The translations under genes were made by a program, and so were the position numbers. Positions 33,845 to 43,709 of a DNA stretch of 64,000 nt are shown here, piece after piece (position 1 is the first letter of the stretch; every line of letters begins with the position of its first letter). Where the stretch lies: positions 1-64,000 of the forward strand of contig JBMYSW010000014.1 of NCBI GenBank assembly GCA_049603715.1. Direction: 5' to 3'. The notes under the pieces were generated by a model. It was not told the origin of the DNA and did not search any database. It was given only the letters and a program-made list of their open reading frames with translations. The stretch comes from Pontibacterium sp049603715 (GTDB lineage: Bacteria > Pseudomonadota > Gammaproteobacteria > Pseudomonadales > Balneatricaceae).

Positions 33845-36800
33845 GTTTAATGCGCTACTCGAACTAATGATAGAGCTAGAGTCTGGTGGCTTGGACGCCT
33901 CGGCTTACAAAGAGTATATCTCGCGCCTTGAGCCAGTAATTTTTGACTTGGGCGAGGCGTTAAGCGAGGCAGACTTTCAAGCACAGGCAGACTTTTTAGT
34001 TTTGTTAGGCGAGCGATTAGTGGCTTGTCATCACAGCAGTGAAGCCGTGTTGGCCGAACAAGGCACGAACGGCTTGTTGATTGGTTTGTTTTCGGCCCCT
34101 GATGCTACGCTAGCAACACAAGCCGTAGACTGGCTATGTGACCCACAATGGCCCGAGCCATTACTAGAGGTTGACGCCGACTTTTTACGCTTGTTGTTGG
34201 ATGAAGCCAGCGATGCTGAGCGACATCCGTTTAAACCCAGCGACCTTGAAACATTAAGGCCCACTCAAGAAGCGCCAAACCAGCCCGTTCAGCGCTTTGA
34301 CCAACAGCTGGTGGCGACCTTAGATCATCGCCAGCGTGAGCCTTTTGACCTAAAAGCGTATTCCGTTGCCTTAGAGCTGTTTGCCAGTCATTGCTTTGAT
34401 AAACGACTATCAGGGCTTTCTGACGCCGTTGCCTTTTATCTTGAGGGCTTTAGTGAGGCCCTTGCTCACGGTGTATCTCTAACCGACCCTTTGTTTGAGC
34501 GGGCGTTAAGTGCGTTCACTCAGTTGGCGACTTCGCCATCGCTTGAAACGGTAGATGAGCTATTGGCTGCGCTTTCGTCGCCGCAATGGCCACTACCACT
34601 TGATAGTGACGATGCAGAGTACCTTAAGCCACTGTTGTTAGATGATGTCCAGATTCTGAGGCAGCTCCTTGAGGCCGTTAGCAGTAATGAAACAGCTGAC
34701 AATGAAGTGGCCGCGGCCACTGAACTTGTGCTGGCTGAGGAGCCAGCAAGCGAGCCTGAAGTCTCATTAAGATTAGGCGACGAACTAAAAGAAATTTTAC
34801 TGACCCAGCTACAGCCGGATATGACATTGGCTAACTTTTCAGAGCGATTAGTTTCGTTATCTGATGAGTTACGTGATGTTGATCTTCATGGCTTGTGCGA
34901 CTTATTTGCGCTTTACAGTGAAGCCTTGAGTCAAGGTAAAGGCTCTCATCTTAGTTTACATGGCGGTACGGCATTGGCGCTAAACCAAGGTTTGGTTCGC
35001 CTTATGGAACAGCCTAGTAGCGAAGTCATGGCAGCTTTTGTTCAGCAATTAAGTCAGTCTCTTATTCAAGAGCCCTTACTTGAGGATGATCAGGCCTTTT
35101 TACTTGAGCTGCTTGAGGAAGATATGCATGCGCTATCGGGGCCGGCACGGCTCAATGCCAGTATCGACCCAGTAGCGGCTATCAATGAGCCGGCTATTGA
35201 CTTAGTTGAAGCCTCCCTTACAAGCCACGACTCTGAAGAGAGTGACATCGAGCTTGAAGAACGCTCCTTTAGCTCAGAAAGCGCTGTGATCGATGTTTCC
35301 TGTGATGAAGGTGGCTCCGAGGCCAGTTCAGAAGCGTTGTCTGAAGAGAGCTCTGCGCAGGCCTCTGACGAAAGCCCTCAGACAGCGGACTCACCCGCTC
35401 AGGCTTACCTCCGCTTTCACTGGAGTGAACAGAGCTTTGATGAAGTCGCCGTCGATCAGACCGTTTTGACCATGCTGGCCGATACACTCAAGGCTTTGTG
35501 TGACGCTTGGCAAGCACAGCCTTTATCTGAGCTTTCTGGGCTACTTGACACAACGAGCAACACATTAGCGCAAGTGAATCGCGCGATAGAAACTCTCTCT
35601 TTGAGTGCGGCTCACGCTCTCATCGAAGGCTTGGTTGAGAACATTGCTCAGGTTCAACAAAACGACCTATCGCCAGAATACCAAAGCACCAGTGCGCTTC
35701 GAGACTGTTTACTGGCCCTGTCTGAATATTTAACTGACCTAGGTACAACTGCGCAAGCGGCGTTGATTACGGCCTTTAGCAACCCATCATTGCCTTTGCC
35801 TGTTGCTCCCGCCGATAAAACCTCGCTAGAGAAGCTGCTTAGCTGTGCTCGGATCAGTGGTGCTGAAGATATCGAACGTCAGCAGGTTAGCGATGACGAT
35901 ATGGAGCTGAGCTGGCCAGACGATGTTGACCCGTCTCTGTTCGATATGATGCTCAATGAGCTGCCAGAGCTTACCGACCAGTTGAGTACTGAGCTCGCGG
36001 CCTTGCCTAAAACAGGCAACCTCGACAGCCTGCGGGTAATTCAACGCATGGCTCACACCATTAAAGGCCTTGCCAATATGGTGGGAATTAAAGGCCTTGC
36101 CATGCTGACCCACTGTATTGAAGATATCTTTGATATTTTGGTGGAGCACAAAGTGATTCCAGCCAAAGGCTTGGCTGATGCGTTAATGGAAGCGGCGGAT
36201 TGCTTGTCGGCGATGACCGACTTCATTTGTACTCAAGGGCCAAAGCCGACGCAAGCTAAAGCGGTATCCCAAGGTATTCACGATTGGCATTACCGCCTTC
36301 AAGTTGAAGGTATCGACATTGCTACCTCGGCCGTGCCAGAGCCGGCGGCTGATGATAGCAATACAGCACAAGAAGCACCCGCTGCACCAAGCGCCGAAGC
36401 CGATACGGTGTTCCGTGTGCATAAGCGCACGGTGGATCGCCTACTGCGTTTGGCAGGTGAGTCGAGCACACTGAACGCTCAGCTAGATGAAGAGCTTGCT
36501 CAGCTGCGTGGCTTTACGCGCCAGAGCCGTGAGCGTCAACGTAATTTGCAAGTGCTGCTAGAAGGCTTAGATCGCCAGCTAAGTGAGTACTACACTTTTG
36601 ATCCAGACATGGACAGTGAGGACGAAAACTTCGACCCGCTGGAAATGGACAGATACAACGAAATGCATACCCTGCTGTCGATGCTTAACGAGGCTGCAGA
36701 CGATATGCGTGAGGTTGAAGCCAACCTCGATAGCCACATTCGCAAGGTAGGTGAGCTTCACTTGGCGCAGTCGGGTCTGCAAAAGGAATCCCTCGACAGC

Positions 36801-38204
36801 GTATTGAGTACTCGACTGGTAGCAGTTAAAACCATTGTTCCTCGTATGCAGCGTATTATGCGCCAAGCTTGTCGCGCCGCAGACAAAGAGGCCGAGCTTG
36901 TGATCGTAGGCGAAGACCTACGTGTCGATAGCCAAATCCTTGACCAGCTAGCTGACCCGCTGATGCACGTTATTCGCAACGCGGTGGACCACGGGCTTGA
37001 GTCGGCCGATATGCGTTTGCTACAAGGCAAGTCCGAGCAAGGTCGCTTGTCGGTTGCCTTTAGCGAAAAAGACGGCCTGATTTATGTTGAATGTAAGGAC
37101 GATGGCTCAGGTATCGACCTTAACCGCATCAAGCAAGTGGCGGTCGAAAAGCAGCTAATTGACGATGATGCTGAGCTAACCGACGCAGAAGCGCGACGTC
37201 TGATTTTGTTACCCGGTTTCTCAACCCGCGACAATGTCACCCAATTATCGGGCCGAGGCATTGGTATGGACGTGGTGTACCAACAAGTCATGCGGATGCA
37301 AGGTAACTTGAGCATCACCTCAGAAACAGGTGTGGGCACGGCGTTTACTTTGTCACTACCGTCCAGCTCTATTTTGGTTCGTGCACTTTTGGTACAGGTG
37401 GGCGACCATATCGTTACCTTGGCTGGGCATGGCGTTGGCCAAAGCCTCTTGTCGATCGACGGTACCATGCGAACCGATGCAGAGGGTAAACAATGGTTTG
37501 ATGTTGGGATCGACAGTTACGAAGCCTACACCCTTGAGAGCCTTCTATTTGAAGCGCCGTTTGATTACAGCACTAAGAGCGCCCATCCGGTGTTGCTAGT
37601 GAAGCAAGCCGATGGCCAAAAAGTGGCTGTATTGGTGCGCGAAATTATGGCGCACAAAGAGCTGGTATTTAAAGAAACCGGCCCTTATGTGCCAGATATT
37701 CCGGGTATACCCGGTGTGACTATTTTATCTAACGGTAATGCCGCCATTGTGGTGGACTTGCCGTCGCGTGTGATGTTCTTTAACCAACGAAGCTTCGAAG
37801 CCAATAGCCGTTATGAGATCCCTGAAGCGGTGACCTTACCTAAGCTATTGGTGGTTGATGACTCCTTGAGTGCAAGAAAATCTCTCGCAGTACTACTCAA
37901 AGATACGGGGTATGAGGTGGTTACCGCGATCGATGGGGTTGATGCACTAAACCAAATGCGACGTGAGCGTCCTGACTTAATATTAACTGACTTTGAAATG
38001 CCAAGAATGACAGGCACAGAATTGGCAGAAATGGTCCGAAGTCGCGACGAGACAGCGCATATTCCTATGATTATGATCTCTTCTCGTTCGGCGGCTAAGC
38101 ACCGCGCTGAAGCTGATAAAGCAGGGATAAGTGCGTACGTGACCAAACCTTGGACAGAAACCAAGTTGCTGGAACAAGTAGAGGCACTCCTCAACCCAGC
38201 ATAA
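33834..38204 (+). CDS. chpA: ChpA-type hybrid chemosensory histidine kinase
   Basis: A 1456-residue CheA-like hybrid. The N-terminal half (1-700) holds a repeated helical module with the landmark PQWP-type or equivalent segments near 105, 250, 410 and 650, separated by an acidic Ser/Glu-rich linker (about 460-520). One clear HPt domain has its His near 741 (AHTIKGLANMVG). Then follow dimerisation, HATPase (HVIRNAVDHGLE; DDGSGID; GRGIGMDVV), CheW-like P5 and a C-terminal receiver with acceptor Asp in LILTDFEMP. Pseudomonas ChpA has several HPt domains, so a single evident HPt is notable. ATG at 33834 or TTG at 33831. Confidence 0.9.
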   Translation: MLARFNALLELMIELESGGLDASAYKEYISRLEPVIFDLGEALSEADFQAQADFLVLLGERLVACHHSSEAVLAEQGTNGLLIGLFSAPDATLATQAVDWLCDPQWPEPLLEVDADFLRLLLDEASDAERHPFKPSDLETLRPTQEAPNQPVQRFDQQLVATLDHRQREPFDLKAYSVALELFASHCFDKRLSGLSDAVAFYLEGFSEALAHGVSLTDPLFERALSAFTQLATSPSLETVDELLAALSSPQWPLPLDSDDAEYLKPLLLDDVQILRQLLEAVSSNETADNEVAAATELVLAEEPASEPEVSLRLGDELKEILLTQLQPDMTLANFSERLVSLSDELRDVDLHGLCDLFALYSEALSQGKGSHLSLHGGTALALNQGLVRLMEQPSSEVMAAFVQQLSQSLIQEPLLEDDQAFLLELLEEDMHALSGPARLNASIDPVAAINEPAIDLVEASLTSHDSEESDIELEERSFSSESAVIDVSCDEGGSEASSEALSEESSAQASDESPQTADSPAQAYLRFHWSEQSFDEVAVDQTVLTMLADTLKALCDAWQAQPLSELSGLLDTTSNTLAQVNRAIETLSLSAAHALIEGLVENIAQVQQNDLSPEYQSTSALRDCLLALSEYLTDLGTTAQAALITAFSNPSLPLPVAPADKTSLEKLLSCARISGAEDIERQQVSDDDMELSWPDDVDPSLFDMMLNELPELTDQLSTELAALPKTGNLDSLRVIQRMAHTIKGLANMVGIKGLAMLTHCIEDIFDILVEHKVIPAKGLADALMEAADCLSAMTDFICTQGPKPTQAKAVSQGIHDWHYRLQVEGIDIATSAVPEPAADDSNTAQEAPAAPSAEADTVFRVHKRTVDRLLRLAGESSTLNAQLDEELAQLRGFTRQSRERQRNLQVLLEGLDRQLSEYYTFDPDMDSEDENFDPLEMDRYNEMHTLLSMLNEAADDMREVEANLDSHIRKVGELHLAQSGLQKESLDSVLSTRLVAVKTIVPRMQRIMRQACRAADKEAELVIVGEDLRVDSQILDQLADPLMHVIRNAVDHGLESADMRLLQGKSEQGRLSVAFSEKDGLIYVECKDDGSGIDLNRIKQVAVEKQLIDDDAELTDAEARRLILLPGFSTRDNVTQLSGRGIGMDVVYQQVMRMQGNLSITSETGVGTAFTLSLPSSSILVRALLVQVGDHIVTLAGHGVGQSLLSIDGTMRTDAEGKQWFDVGIDSYEAYTLESLLFEAPFDYSTKSAHPVLLVKQADGQKVAVLVREIMAHKELVFKETGPYVPDIPGIPGVTILSNGNAAIVVDLPSRVMFFNQRSFEANSRYEIPEAVTLPKLLVVDDSLSARKSLAVLLKDTGYEVVTAIDGVDALNQMRRERPDLILTDFEMPRMTGTELAEMVRSRDETAHIPMIMISSRSAAKHRAEADKAGISAYVTKPWTETKLLEQVEALLNPA

Positions 38205-38249
38205 GCCACTTAAATTAACGACAGAAACTCATACGTTAGAGGGATTAGA

Positions 38250-39029
38250 ATGCGTAACATTCGTAATGCAGTCCTAGTGACCATGGGATTGCTCTTATCT
38301 CAATGGGCGCTGGCCGATATTGGTTCGCGGGCAGAGGCAGTGAGCCTTGCTGCCAAAGAGCGAGTGCTCACCCAAGAAATGCTTAAACAGTATGTTTTAT
38401 GGGGTTTGGGTGTTCGCAGCCGCACGGCACAAAAGAAGCTCGACAAAGCAATGAGCGAATTTGACCAATCCCTCCAAGAATTGACCACCTACAGTGTCAT
38501 TGACACAGAGGCCATGGATATCATGGAGCAAGCGGCTGCCCAGTGGCGCCAGCTTAGCGATATTTATCGCCTTGCCCCCAGTAAATATAATGTGTCTGAG
38601 CTGCACCAAGGCACTAATACCCTCGACCGTTTACTCAGCCGTTGGGTCTCAGTGGTAAAGCCTAACAACACCAATGACTTGGGCGGCCAGGATTACGTGG
38701 TTAGCATGCTGCAGCAGCAAGCGTATGGCGCACAACGTATCGCTGCCCTTTACAATATCAAAGCCATGGAAGTGAGTACCTTTGACCCCGTCGCTTATTC
38801 AGCGGCGCTCGAAGATTACGCTAAAAACACCAACGTGATGAAAGGCCTCGACTATATTGAAGGTGGTAAGGTGTTGGTGGACAAGAGTGCGCGTGAGTTT
38901 CAGCGTGTCGAAATTCAAATCGACTTGAGCAATAAAGAAGGCTCTTACACGCCTAATCTGGTGGCCAAAGCCACTGAAAATATCATGGAAAACATGCTTC
39001 AGCTTGAGGCTATGTACGCCACGCCATAA
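38250..39029 (+). CDS. secreted PilJ-N-like helical sensor domain protein
   Basis: A 259-residue protein with a signal peptide (residues 1-22, ending ALAD) and no TM helix after it. The start of the mature part, SLAAKERVLTQEMLKQY, matches the consensus of the PilJ N-terminal (type IV pilus MCP sensor) domain, SLAGKQRMLTQRM. A second repeat-like helix pair follows. It lies 45 bp after chpA and ends the operon. It is probably a periplasmic ligand-binding or co-receptor protein acting on the cluster's MCP, whose own sensor is of a different type. Confidence 0.75.
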   Translation: MRNIRNAVLVTMGLLLSQWALADIGSRAEAVSLAAKERVLTQEMLKQYVLWGLGVRSRTAQKKLDKAMSEFDQSLQELTTYSVIDTEAMDIMEQAAAQWRQLSDIYRLAPSKYNVSELHQGTNTLDRLLSRWVSVVKPNNTNDLGGQDYVVSMLQQQAYGAQRIAALYNIKAMEVSTFDPVAYSAALEDYAKNTNVMKGLDYIEGGKVLVDKSAREFQRVEIQIDLSNKEGSYTPNLVAKATENIMENMLQLEAMYATP

Positions 39030-39104
39030 ATCTAAAACGGCGGCTCAGCTGGACGAGTCGCCCTTTAGCATGCAGTGGATGCGTCGTTATGAGCTGTTAT
39101 CTAA

Positions 39105-39866
39105 ATGTTGACCTCTGCTGTATCTGCGAGCGTTTATTCTGTCGCTTCGCTTGCATTTGTGCTGAGTGGGTTTGCCTACGCGGCTGACCCACAAGTACCC
39201 AACCCTCTGAGTTTTAGTCAGGCCAAAAAGCACCTTCAAACCGTTTACAAAGATCACCCTACGTCCTTCTACTGTGGTTGCAGTATCGACCAGAGCGCTA
39301 AAAAGTGGCGGCCGGAGCTGGCTGACTGCGGTTACCAAGCCCGTAAAAACCTCAATCGCGCACAGCGCATTGAATGGGAGCATGTAATGCCTGCTTGGGC
39401 GTTTGGCCATCAGTTGCAGTGCTGGCAGCAAGGGGGACGAAAAGCTTGTCGCAAAGACCCGAAGTTTAAGCAAATGGAAGGGGATATGCACAATTTGGTG
39501 CCGGCCATTGGTGAGGTTAACGGTGACCGCTCCAACTACCGCTTTGCCATGCTAGCAGGTGAAGAGCGCAAATACGGCGTCTGTGACTTTGAAATCGACT
39601 TTAAAGCCAAAGCAGTAGAGCCGCCAATGGCGGTACGTGGCGATATCGCACGCAGCTACTTTTATATGCGCGATACCTATGGTGTGCGTTTAAGTAAAAA
39701 AGAAACTCAGCTGTTTACGGCCTGGGACAAACAAGACCCAGTTGATGCGTGGGAGTTGACTAAAAGCCAACGTGTTAGCCAAAAGCAGGGTAACCCCAAT
39801 CCTTATGTAGAACGAGGTTTACCGCGTCCAAACGAAAAAAGCGGGAGTCCAGCTCCCGCTCGTTAA
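39105..39866 (+). CDS. endA: endonuclease I (EndA/Dns family), periplasmic or secreted
   Basis: A 253-residue protein with a signal peptide (residues 1-24, ending AYA). The catalytic core is RIEWEHVMPAWAFG, then GDMHNLVPAIGEVNGDRSNYRF, with conserved disulfide cysteines (FYCGCSID, LADCGY, QCWQQGGRKAC). It degrades double-stranded DNA outside the cytoplasm. The last 30 bases coincide with the terminator of the convergent peroxiredoxin gene. Confidence 0.93.
   Translation: MLTSAVSASVYSVASLAFVLSGFAYAADPQVPNPLSFSQAKKHLQTVYKDHPTSFYCGCSIDQSAKKWRPELADCGYQARKNLNRAQRIEWEHVMPAWAFGHQLQCWQQGGRKACRKDPKFKQMEGDMHNLVPAIGEVNGDRSNYRFAMLAGEERKYGVCDFEIDFKAKAVEPPMAVRGDIARSYFYMRDTYGVRLSKKETQLFTAWDKQDPVDAWELTKSQRVSQKQGNPNPYVERGLPRPNEKSGSPAPAR
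39834..39860 (-). terminator. intrinsic terminator of the prx-grx gene, inside endA
   Basis: On the minus strand AGCGGGAG and CTCCCGCT form an 8-bp stem (loop CTGGA) followed by TTTTTT. It lies inside the last codons of endA on the other strand. Confidence 0.85.
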
Positions 39867-39879
39867 GCTCGCTTTTAGG

Positions 39880-40617
39880 TTAGGCGTTTTTGGCTAACCA
39901 AGCTTCTAGGTTATCGGCGGTTCCCACATGTTCACCGTCGATAAACACCTGAGGTGTGGTGCCTTGGCCTGACACGGCCATCAACGAAGAAAAGCTCACA
40001 CCGTTGACACCCAATACGATTTCTTCGTACTTCATACCCTTGTCCGCTAGTGCTGCCTTAGCACGGGTACAGTGGCCACAACCCGGTTTAGTAAACAAGG
40101 TCACGCGCTTAGGCTCAGTGGCTTCTGGGTTAATGTGGTTTAGCATGGTGTCGGCGTCCGACACTTCAAACGGGTCGCCTGGTACGTCTGGCTCGATAAA
40201 CATTTTTTCGACCACGCCATCTTTTACCAACATCGAGTAGCGCCAGCTGCGTTTGCCAAAACCAATATCAGACTTGTCCACCAACATGCCCATGCCTTCA
40301 GAGAAGGCGCCGGTGCCGTCTGCGATAAAGGTGATGTTTTCGGCGCTTTGCTCTTTAGCCCATGCGTTCATTACAAAGGTATCGTTGACTGAAAGACAAA
40401 TGATGTCGTCCACGCCATTTGCTTTTAGCACGGGTGCTAGCTCGTTGTAGCGAGGTAAGTGAGTGCTAGAGCAAGTTGGGGTAAAGGCACCTGGTAGTGC
40501 AAAGACAACGACGGTTTTACCTTTGAACAAATCGTCGGTTGAAACTTTGACCCACTCGTCACCTTCACGAAGAGGAAAAACGACGTTTGGAACCGTTTGG
40601 CCTGAGATATCTTTCAT
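39880..40617 (-). CDS. hybrid peroxiredoxin 5-glutaredoxin
   Basis: A 245-residue fusion. Residues 1-160 are a Prx5-type peroxiredoxin with the peroxidatic Cys at 49 (PGAFTPTCSSTHLP). Residues about 170-245 are a glutaredoxin with the CxxC site GCGHC and the TTPQVFIDG loop. Such fusions reduce peroxides with glutathione without a separate glutaredoxin, as shown for the Haemophilus type. It has its own terminator and is not in an operon with nir. Confidence 0.94.
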   Translation of the reverse strand: MKDISGQTVPNVVFPLREGDEWVKVSTDDLFKGKTVVVFALPGAFTPTCSSTHLPRYNELAPVLKANGVDDIICLSVNDTFVMNAWAKEQSAENITFIADGTGAFSEGMGMLVDKSDIGFGKRSWRYSMLVKDGVVEKMFIEPDVPGDPFEVSDADTMLNHINPEATEPKRVTLFTKPGCGHCTRAKAALADKGMKYEEIVLGVNGVSFSSLMAVSGQGTTPQVFIDGEHVGTADNLEAWLAKNA

Positions 40618-40746
40618 TGTGTTTTCCTTTGTATCTGTGTTTGTTTGGATGAGTTAATAATAGGAGAGATTGGCCGCGAAAAAAAATTAAACGATCAAAT
40701 ACTTATGATAGCTTTAATCTATTAAAGGTGATATTTAGATAGCTAT

Positions 40747-40770
40747 AAAAAAGCCCGCTATAGGCGGGCT
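40747..40770 (-). terminator. intrinsic terminator of the nasB-nirBD operon
   Basis: On the minus strand AGCCCGC and GCGGGCT form a 7-bp stem (loop CTATA) followed by TTTTTT, 92 bp after the nirD stop. Confidence 0.85.
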
Positions 40771-40861
40771 GAACGTCAAATCTGCGAAGGATTACAGACG
40801 GTATTACTTATGATAGTAATATTGGGTGGTGTAAGGGGGTACACCACCCTTGGGGGAAAGC

Positions 40862-41203
40862 TTAGGCTTCGATTTCTACATCGTCACCGTTAAAGCGAAT
40901 GTTCCAAGCTTTAATGCTTTGGCTTTCGTCTTCTTGGCAGATGCCGGTTTTGAGGCAAAAGTGCTGCTTGTACAGTGGAGAAGCTACGACCAATTCACCT
41001 TTTAAGTCGCCAACAATGCCACGGGCAATAACGTTAGCGCCGCTAAAAGGGTCGTGGTTTGCCACGGCAAAGATCTCTTGATCAACGCCTGGCATGTAAA
41101 AAATAGCGACTTGTTCTTCGCCAACCAATGCAGCGATACCTGAAAAGGCTACCAAATCCGCCTTGGTGCATACTTTTTGCCAAGCTAGTGTTTCAGTTGT
41201 CAT
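40862..41203 (-). CDS. nirD: NirD, nitrite reductase small subunit
   Basis: A 113-residue Rieske-like small subunit (IFYMPGVDQEIFAVANHDPFSGANVIARGIVGD; YKQHFCLKTG), lacking the Rieske Cys/His pairs as usual for NirD. The ATG at 41203 has AAGGAGAG seven bases upstream; the longer frame to 41236 runs into nirB. It follows nirB by ten bases. Confidence 0.93.
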   Translation of the reverse strand: MTTETLAWQKVCTKADLVAFSGIAALVGEEQVAIFYMPGVDQEIFAVANHDPFSGANVIARGIVGDLKGELVVASPLYKQHFCLKTGICQEDESQSIKAWNIRFNGDDVEIEA

Positions 41204-41213
41204 GGTTCTCTCC

Positions 41214-43709
41214 TTACGCTGGGCGAATTTGGTCACGTTCGATGATGTTTACGATTTGTGGGTCTGCACTGTCGCTGTTAACGAAGGTGCGGAAGCGCTT
41301 GAGTTTCTCGTCGTCAGAGATAGTCGACTTCCACTCACACTGGTAAGTTTCAACAATGTGTTCCATTTGCGCTTCTAGCTCTTCACAGATACCCAGTGAG
41401 TCTTCGATAACTACTTTCTTCAAGTAATCTAGGCCGCCTTCTAGGTTATCCATCCAAACAGAGGTGCGTTGCAAGCGATCTGCGGTTTTCACGTAGAACA
41501 TCAATACACGGTCAATGTACTTAACCAAGGTTTCAGTATCTAGGTCGGTTGCAAACAAGTCGGCGTGACGTGGTTTCATACCGCCGTTACCACATACGTA
41601 AAGGTTCCAGCCGTTTTCAGTTGCGATAACACCAATGTCTTTACTTTGGGCTTCAGCACATTCACGCGTACAGCCAGACACTGCAAACTTGATTTTGTGT
41701 GGTGAACGCAAGCCTTTGTAGCGGTTCTCCAGGTTGATGGCTGCACCCACACTGTCCTGAACGCCGTAGCGGCACCAAGTGCTGCCGACACACGACTTAA
41801 CGGTACGTAGTGATTTACCGTAAGCGTGGCCGGTTTCGAAGCCCGCTTCGATAAGCTCACCCCAAATGAGTGGCAGTTCGTGTAGTTGAGCACCAAACAA
41901 GTCGATACGTTGGCCACCGGTAATTTTGGTGTACAGGTTGAACTTTTTAGCTACTTCACCCAAAGCAATGAGCTTGTCTGGAGTGATTTCACCACCGGCA
42001 ACACGAGGAACCACCGAGAAGGTACCGTTCTTTTGCATGTTTGCCATAAAGGTATCGTTGGTGTCTTGCAGCATCACGTGATCTTTTTCAGTGATCAGGT
42101 CGTTCCAGCAAGACGCTAGAATAGAACCCACTGCTGGCTTACAGATGTCACAGCCGTGGCCTTTACCGTGCTTTTCAACAAGGTCTTTAAAGGTGCGAAT
42201 GCCTTCAACCTTAACAATGTGGTAAAGCTCTTCACGGGTATGGGCAAAGTGCTCACAGATGTCGGTGTTCACTTCAACACCTAGCTTGAGCAGTTCGTTG
42301 TCGACAACGCTCTTAAGGAGTGCTGCACAACCACCACAACCAGAGGCAGCTTTAGTGGCTGCTTTAACACCGCCTACATCAACCGCACCAGCTTCAATCG
42401 CTTGGCAGATGTCGCCTTTGGTTACGTTCAAACAAGAACAAATAGTCGCTGTTTCTGGCAGTGCATCTGGGCCAAGGCCAACAGACGCAGAACCGTCTAA
42501 CTGAGGAAGAATCAAGCTTTCTGGATGTTCAGGTAGCTCAATTTCGTTCAAAGCGTATTGCAAAAGGGTGTCGTACTGGCTGCAGTCGCCTACCAATACA
42601 GCGCCTTTAAGCAGCTTTTTATCGGCAGAAACAATGATGCGCTGGTACGAACCTTTTTCTTGGTCTTCGTATTTGTAAGTAATGCCACCTGGTGTACGGC
42701 CGTGAGCGTCGCCAATTGAACCTACGTCTACGCCCAATAGCTTAAGCTTGGTGCTCATATCAGCACCTTCAAAGGCTTTATCACCACCGGCTAGGTGAGA
42801 CACTGCTGCTTTTGCCATGGTGTAACCTGGTGCAACCAAGCCGTAGATTTTGTTATCCCAAAGGGCACATTCACCAATGGCGTAAATATCTTCATCAGAG
42901 GTTAAGCAGCTGTTGTTGATGATAATACCGCCGCGCTCACCAATTTCGAGGCCACTTAGGCGTGCTAGCTCGTCTTGTGGGCGGATACCGGCAGAGAAAA
43001 GGATCAAGTCAGTGTCCAGGTGGTCGCCGTCTGCAAAGTTCATACGGTGAACTGCGCCTTCACCATCAACGATTTCTTTGGTGTTTTTGCTGGTATGAAC
43101 GTGTACGCCTAGGTCTTCGATTTTGTGACGTAGCAACGAGCCGCCGTCTTCGTCTAGCTGAACGGCCATAAGGCGCGGTGCAAACTCAACAACGTGAGTT
43201 TCTAGGCCAAGGTCGCGTAGTGCTTTAGCGGCTTCTAGACCCAGTAGACCACCGCCGACTACAACACCAGTTTTAGACTTTTCAGCGCCTGCTTTGATGT
43301 CGTCTAGGTCGTCGATTGTACGGTAGACAAAGCAGTTGTCGCGATCGTGGCCAGGTACAGGTGGCACGAATGGGAATGAGCCAGTCGCTAGAACAAGCTT
43401 GTCGTAGCTAAGGGTTTTACCGCTTGCTGAACGCACAACTTTTTGTTCACGGTCAATCGCAACGGCTTTTTCGCCGATCAATACTTCTAGGCCCCACTCT
43501 TTGTACATAGCAGGGGTACCCATTGCTAGGTCATCGGCGGTTGAACCGTCGAAGTAGGCACTTAGGTGAACACGGTCGTAAGCCGTACGTTTTTCTTCAC
43601 AAAATATGGTTACTTCGTAGTTGTCGGCAACACCCGTCTCTACCAAGTTTTCTAGGTAGTGGTGGCCCACCATGCCGTTACCGATTACGATTAGCTTAGA
43701 CTTGCTCAT
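41214..43709 (-). CDS. nirB: NirB, assimilatory NADH-nitrite reductase large subunit
   Basis: An 831-residue enzyme: FAD/NADH half (VIGNGMVGHHYLE; GGGLLGLEAAKALRDLGL), a BFD-type [2Fe-2S] part (ICSCLNVTKGD ... SGCGGCAALL) and a C-terminal sirohaem/[4Fe-4S] half (CVGSTWCRYG; GCTRECAEAQSKDIG). It reduces nitrite to ammonia in the cytoplasm. It overlaps the upstream nasB-like gene by four bases. Confidence 0.95.
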   Translation of the reverse strand: MSKSKLIVIGNGMVGHHYLENLVETGVADNYEVTIFCEEKRTAYDRVHLSAYFDGSTADDLAMGTPAMYKEWGLEVLIGEKAVAIDREQKVVRSASGKTLSYDKLVLATGSFPFVPPVPGHDRDNCFVYRTIDDLDDIKAGAEKSKTGVVVGGGLLGLEAAKALRDLGLETHVVEFAPRLMAVQLDEDGGSLLRHKIEDLGVHVHTSKNTKEIVDGEGAVHRMNFADGDHLDTDLILFSAGIRPQDELARLSGLEIGERGGIIINNSCLTSDEDIYAIGECALWDNKIYGLVAPGYTMAKAAVSHLAGGDKAFEGADMSTKLKLLGVDVGSIGDAHGRTPGGITYKYEDQEKGSYQRIIVSADKKLLKGAVLVGDCSQYDTLLQYALNEIELPEHPESLILPQLDGSASVGLGPDALPETATICSCLNVTKGDICQAIEAGAVDVGGVKAATKAASGCGGCAALLKSVVDNELLKLGVEVNTDICEHFAHTREELYHIVKVEGIRTFKDLVEKHGKGHGCDICKPAVGSILASCWNDLITEKDHVMLQDTNDTFMANMQKNGTFSVVPRVAGGEITPDKLIALGEVAKKFNLYTKITGGQRIDLFGAQLHELPLIWGELIEAGFETGHAYGKSLRTVKSCVGSTWCRYGVQDSVGAAINLENRYKGLRSPHKIKFAVSGCTRECAEAQSKDIGVIATENGWNLYVCGNGGMKPRHADLFATDLDTETLVKYIDRVLMFYVKTADRLQRTSVWMDNLEGGLDYLKKVVIEDSLGICEELEAQMEHIVETYQCEWKSTISDDEKLKRFRTFVNSDSADPQIVNIIERDQIRPA

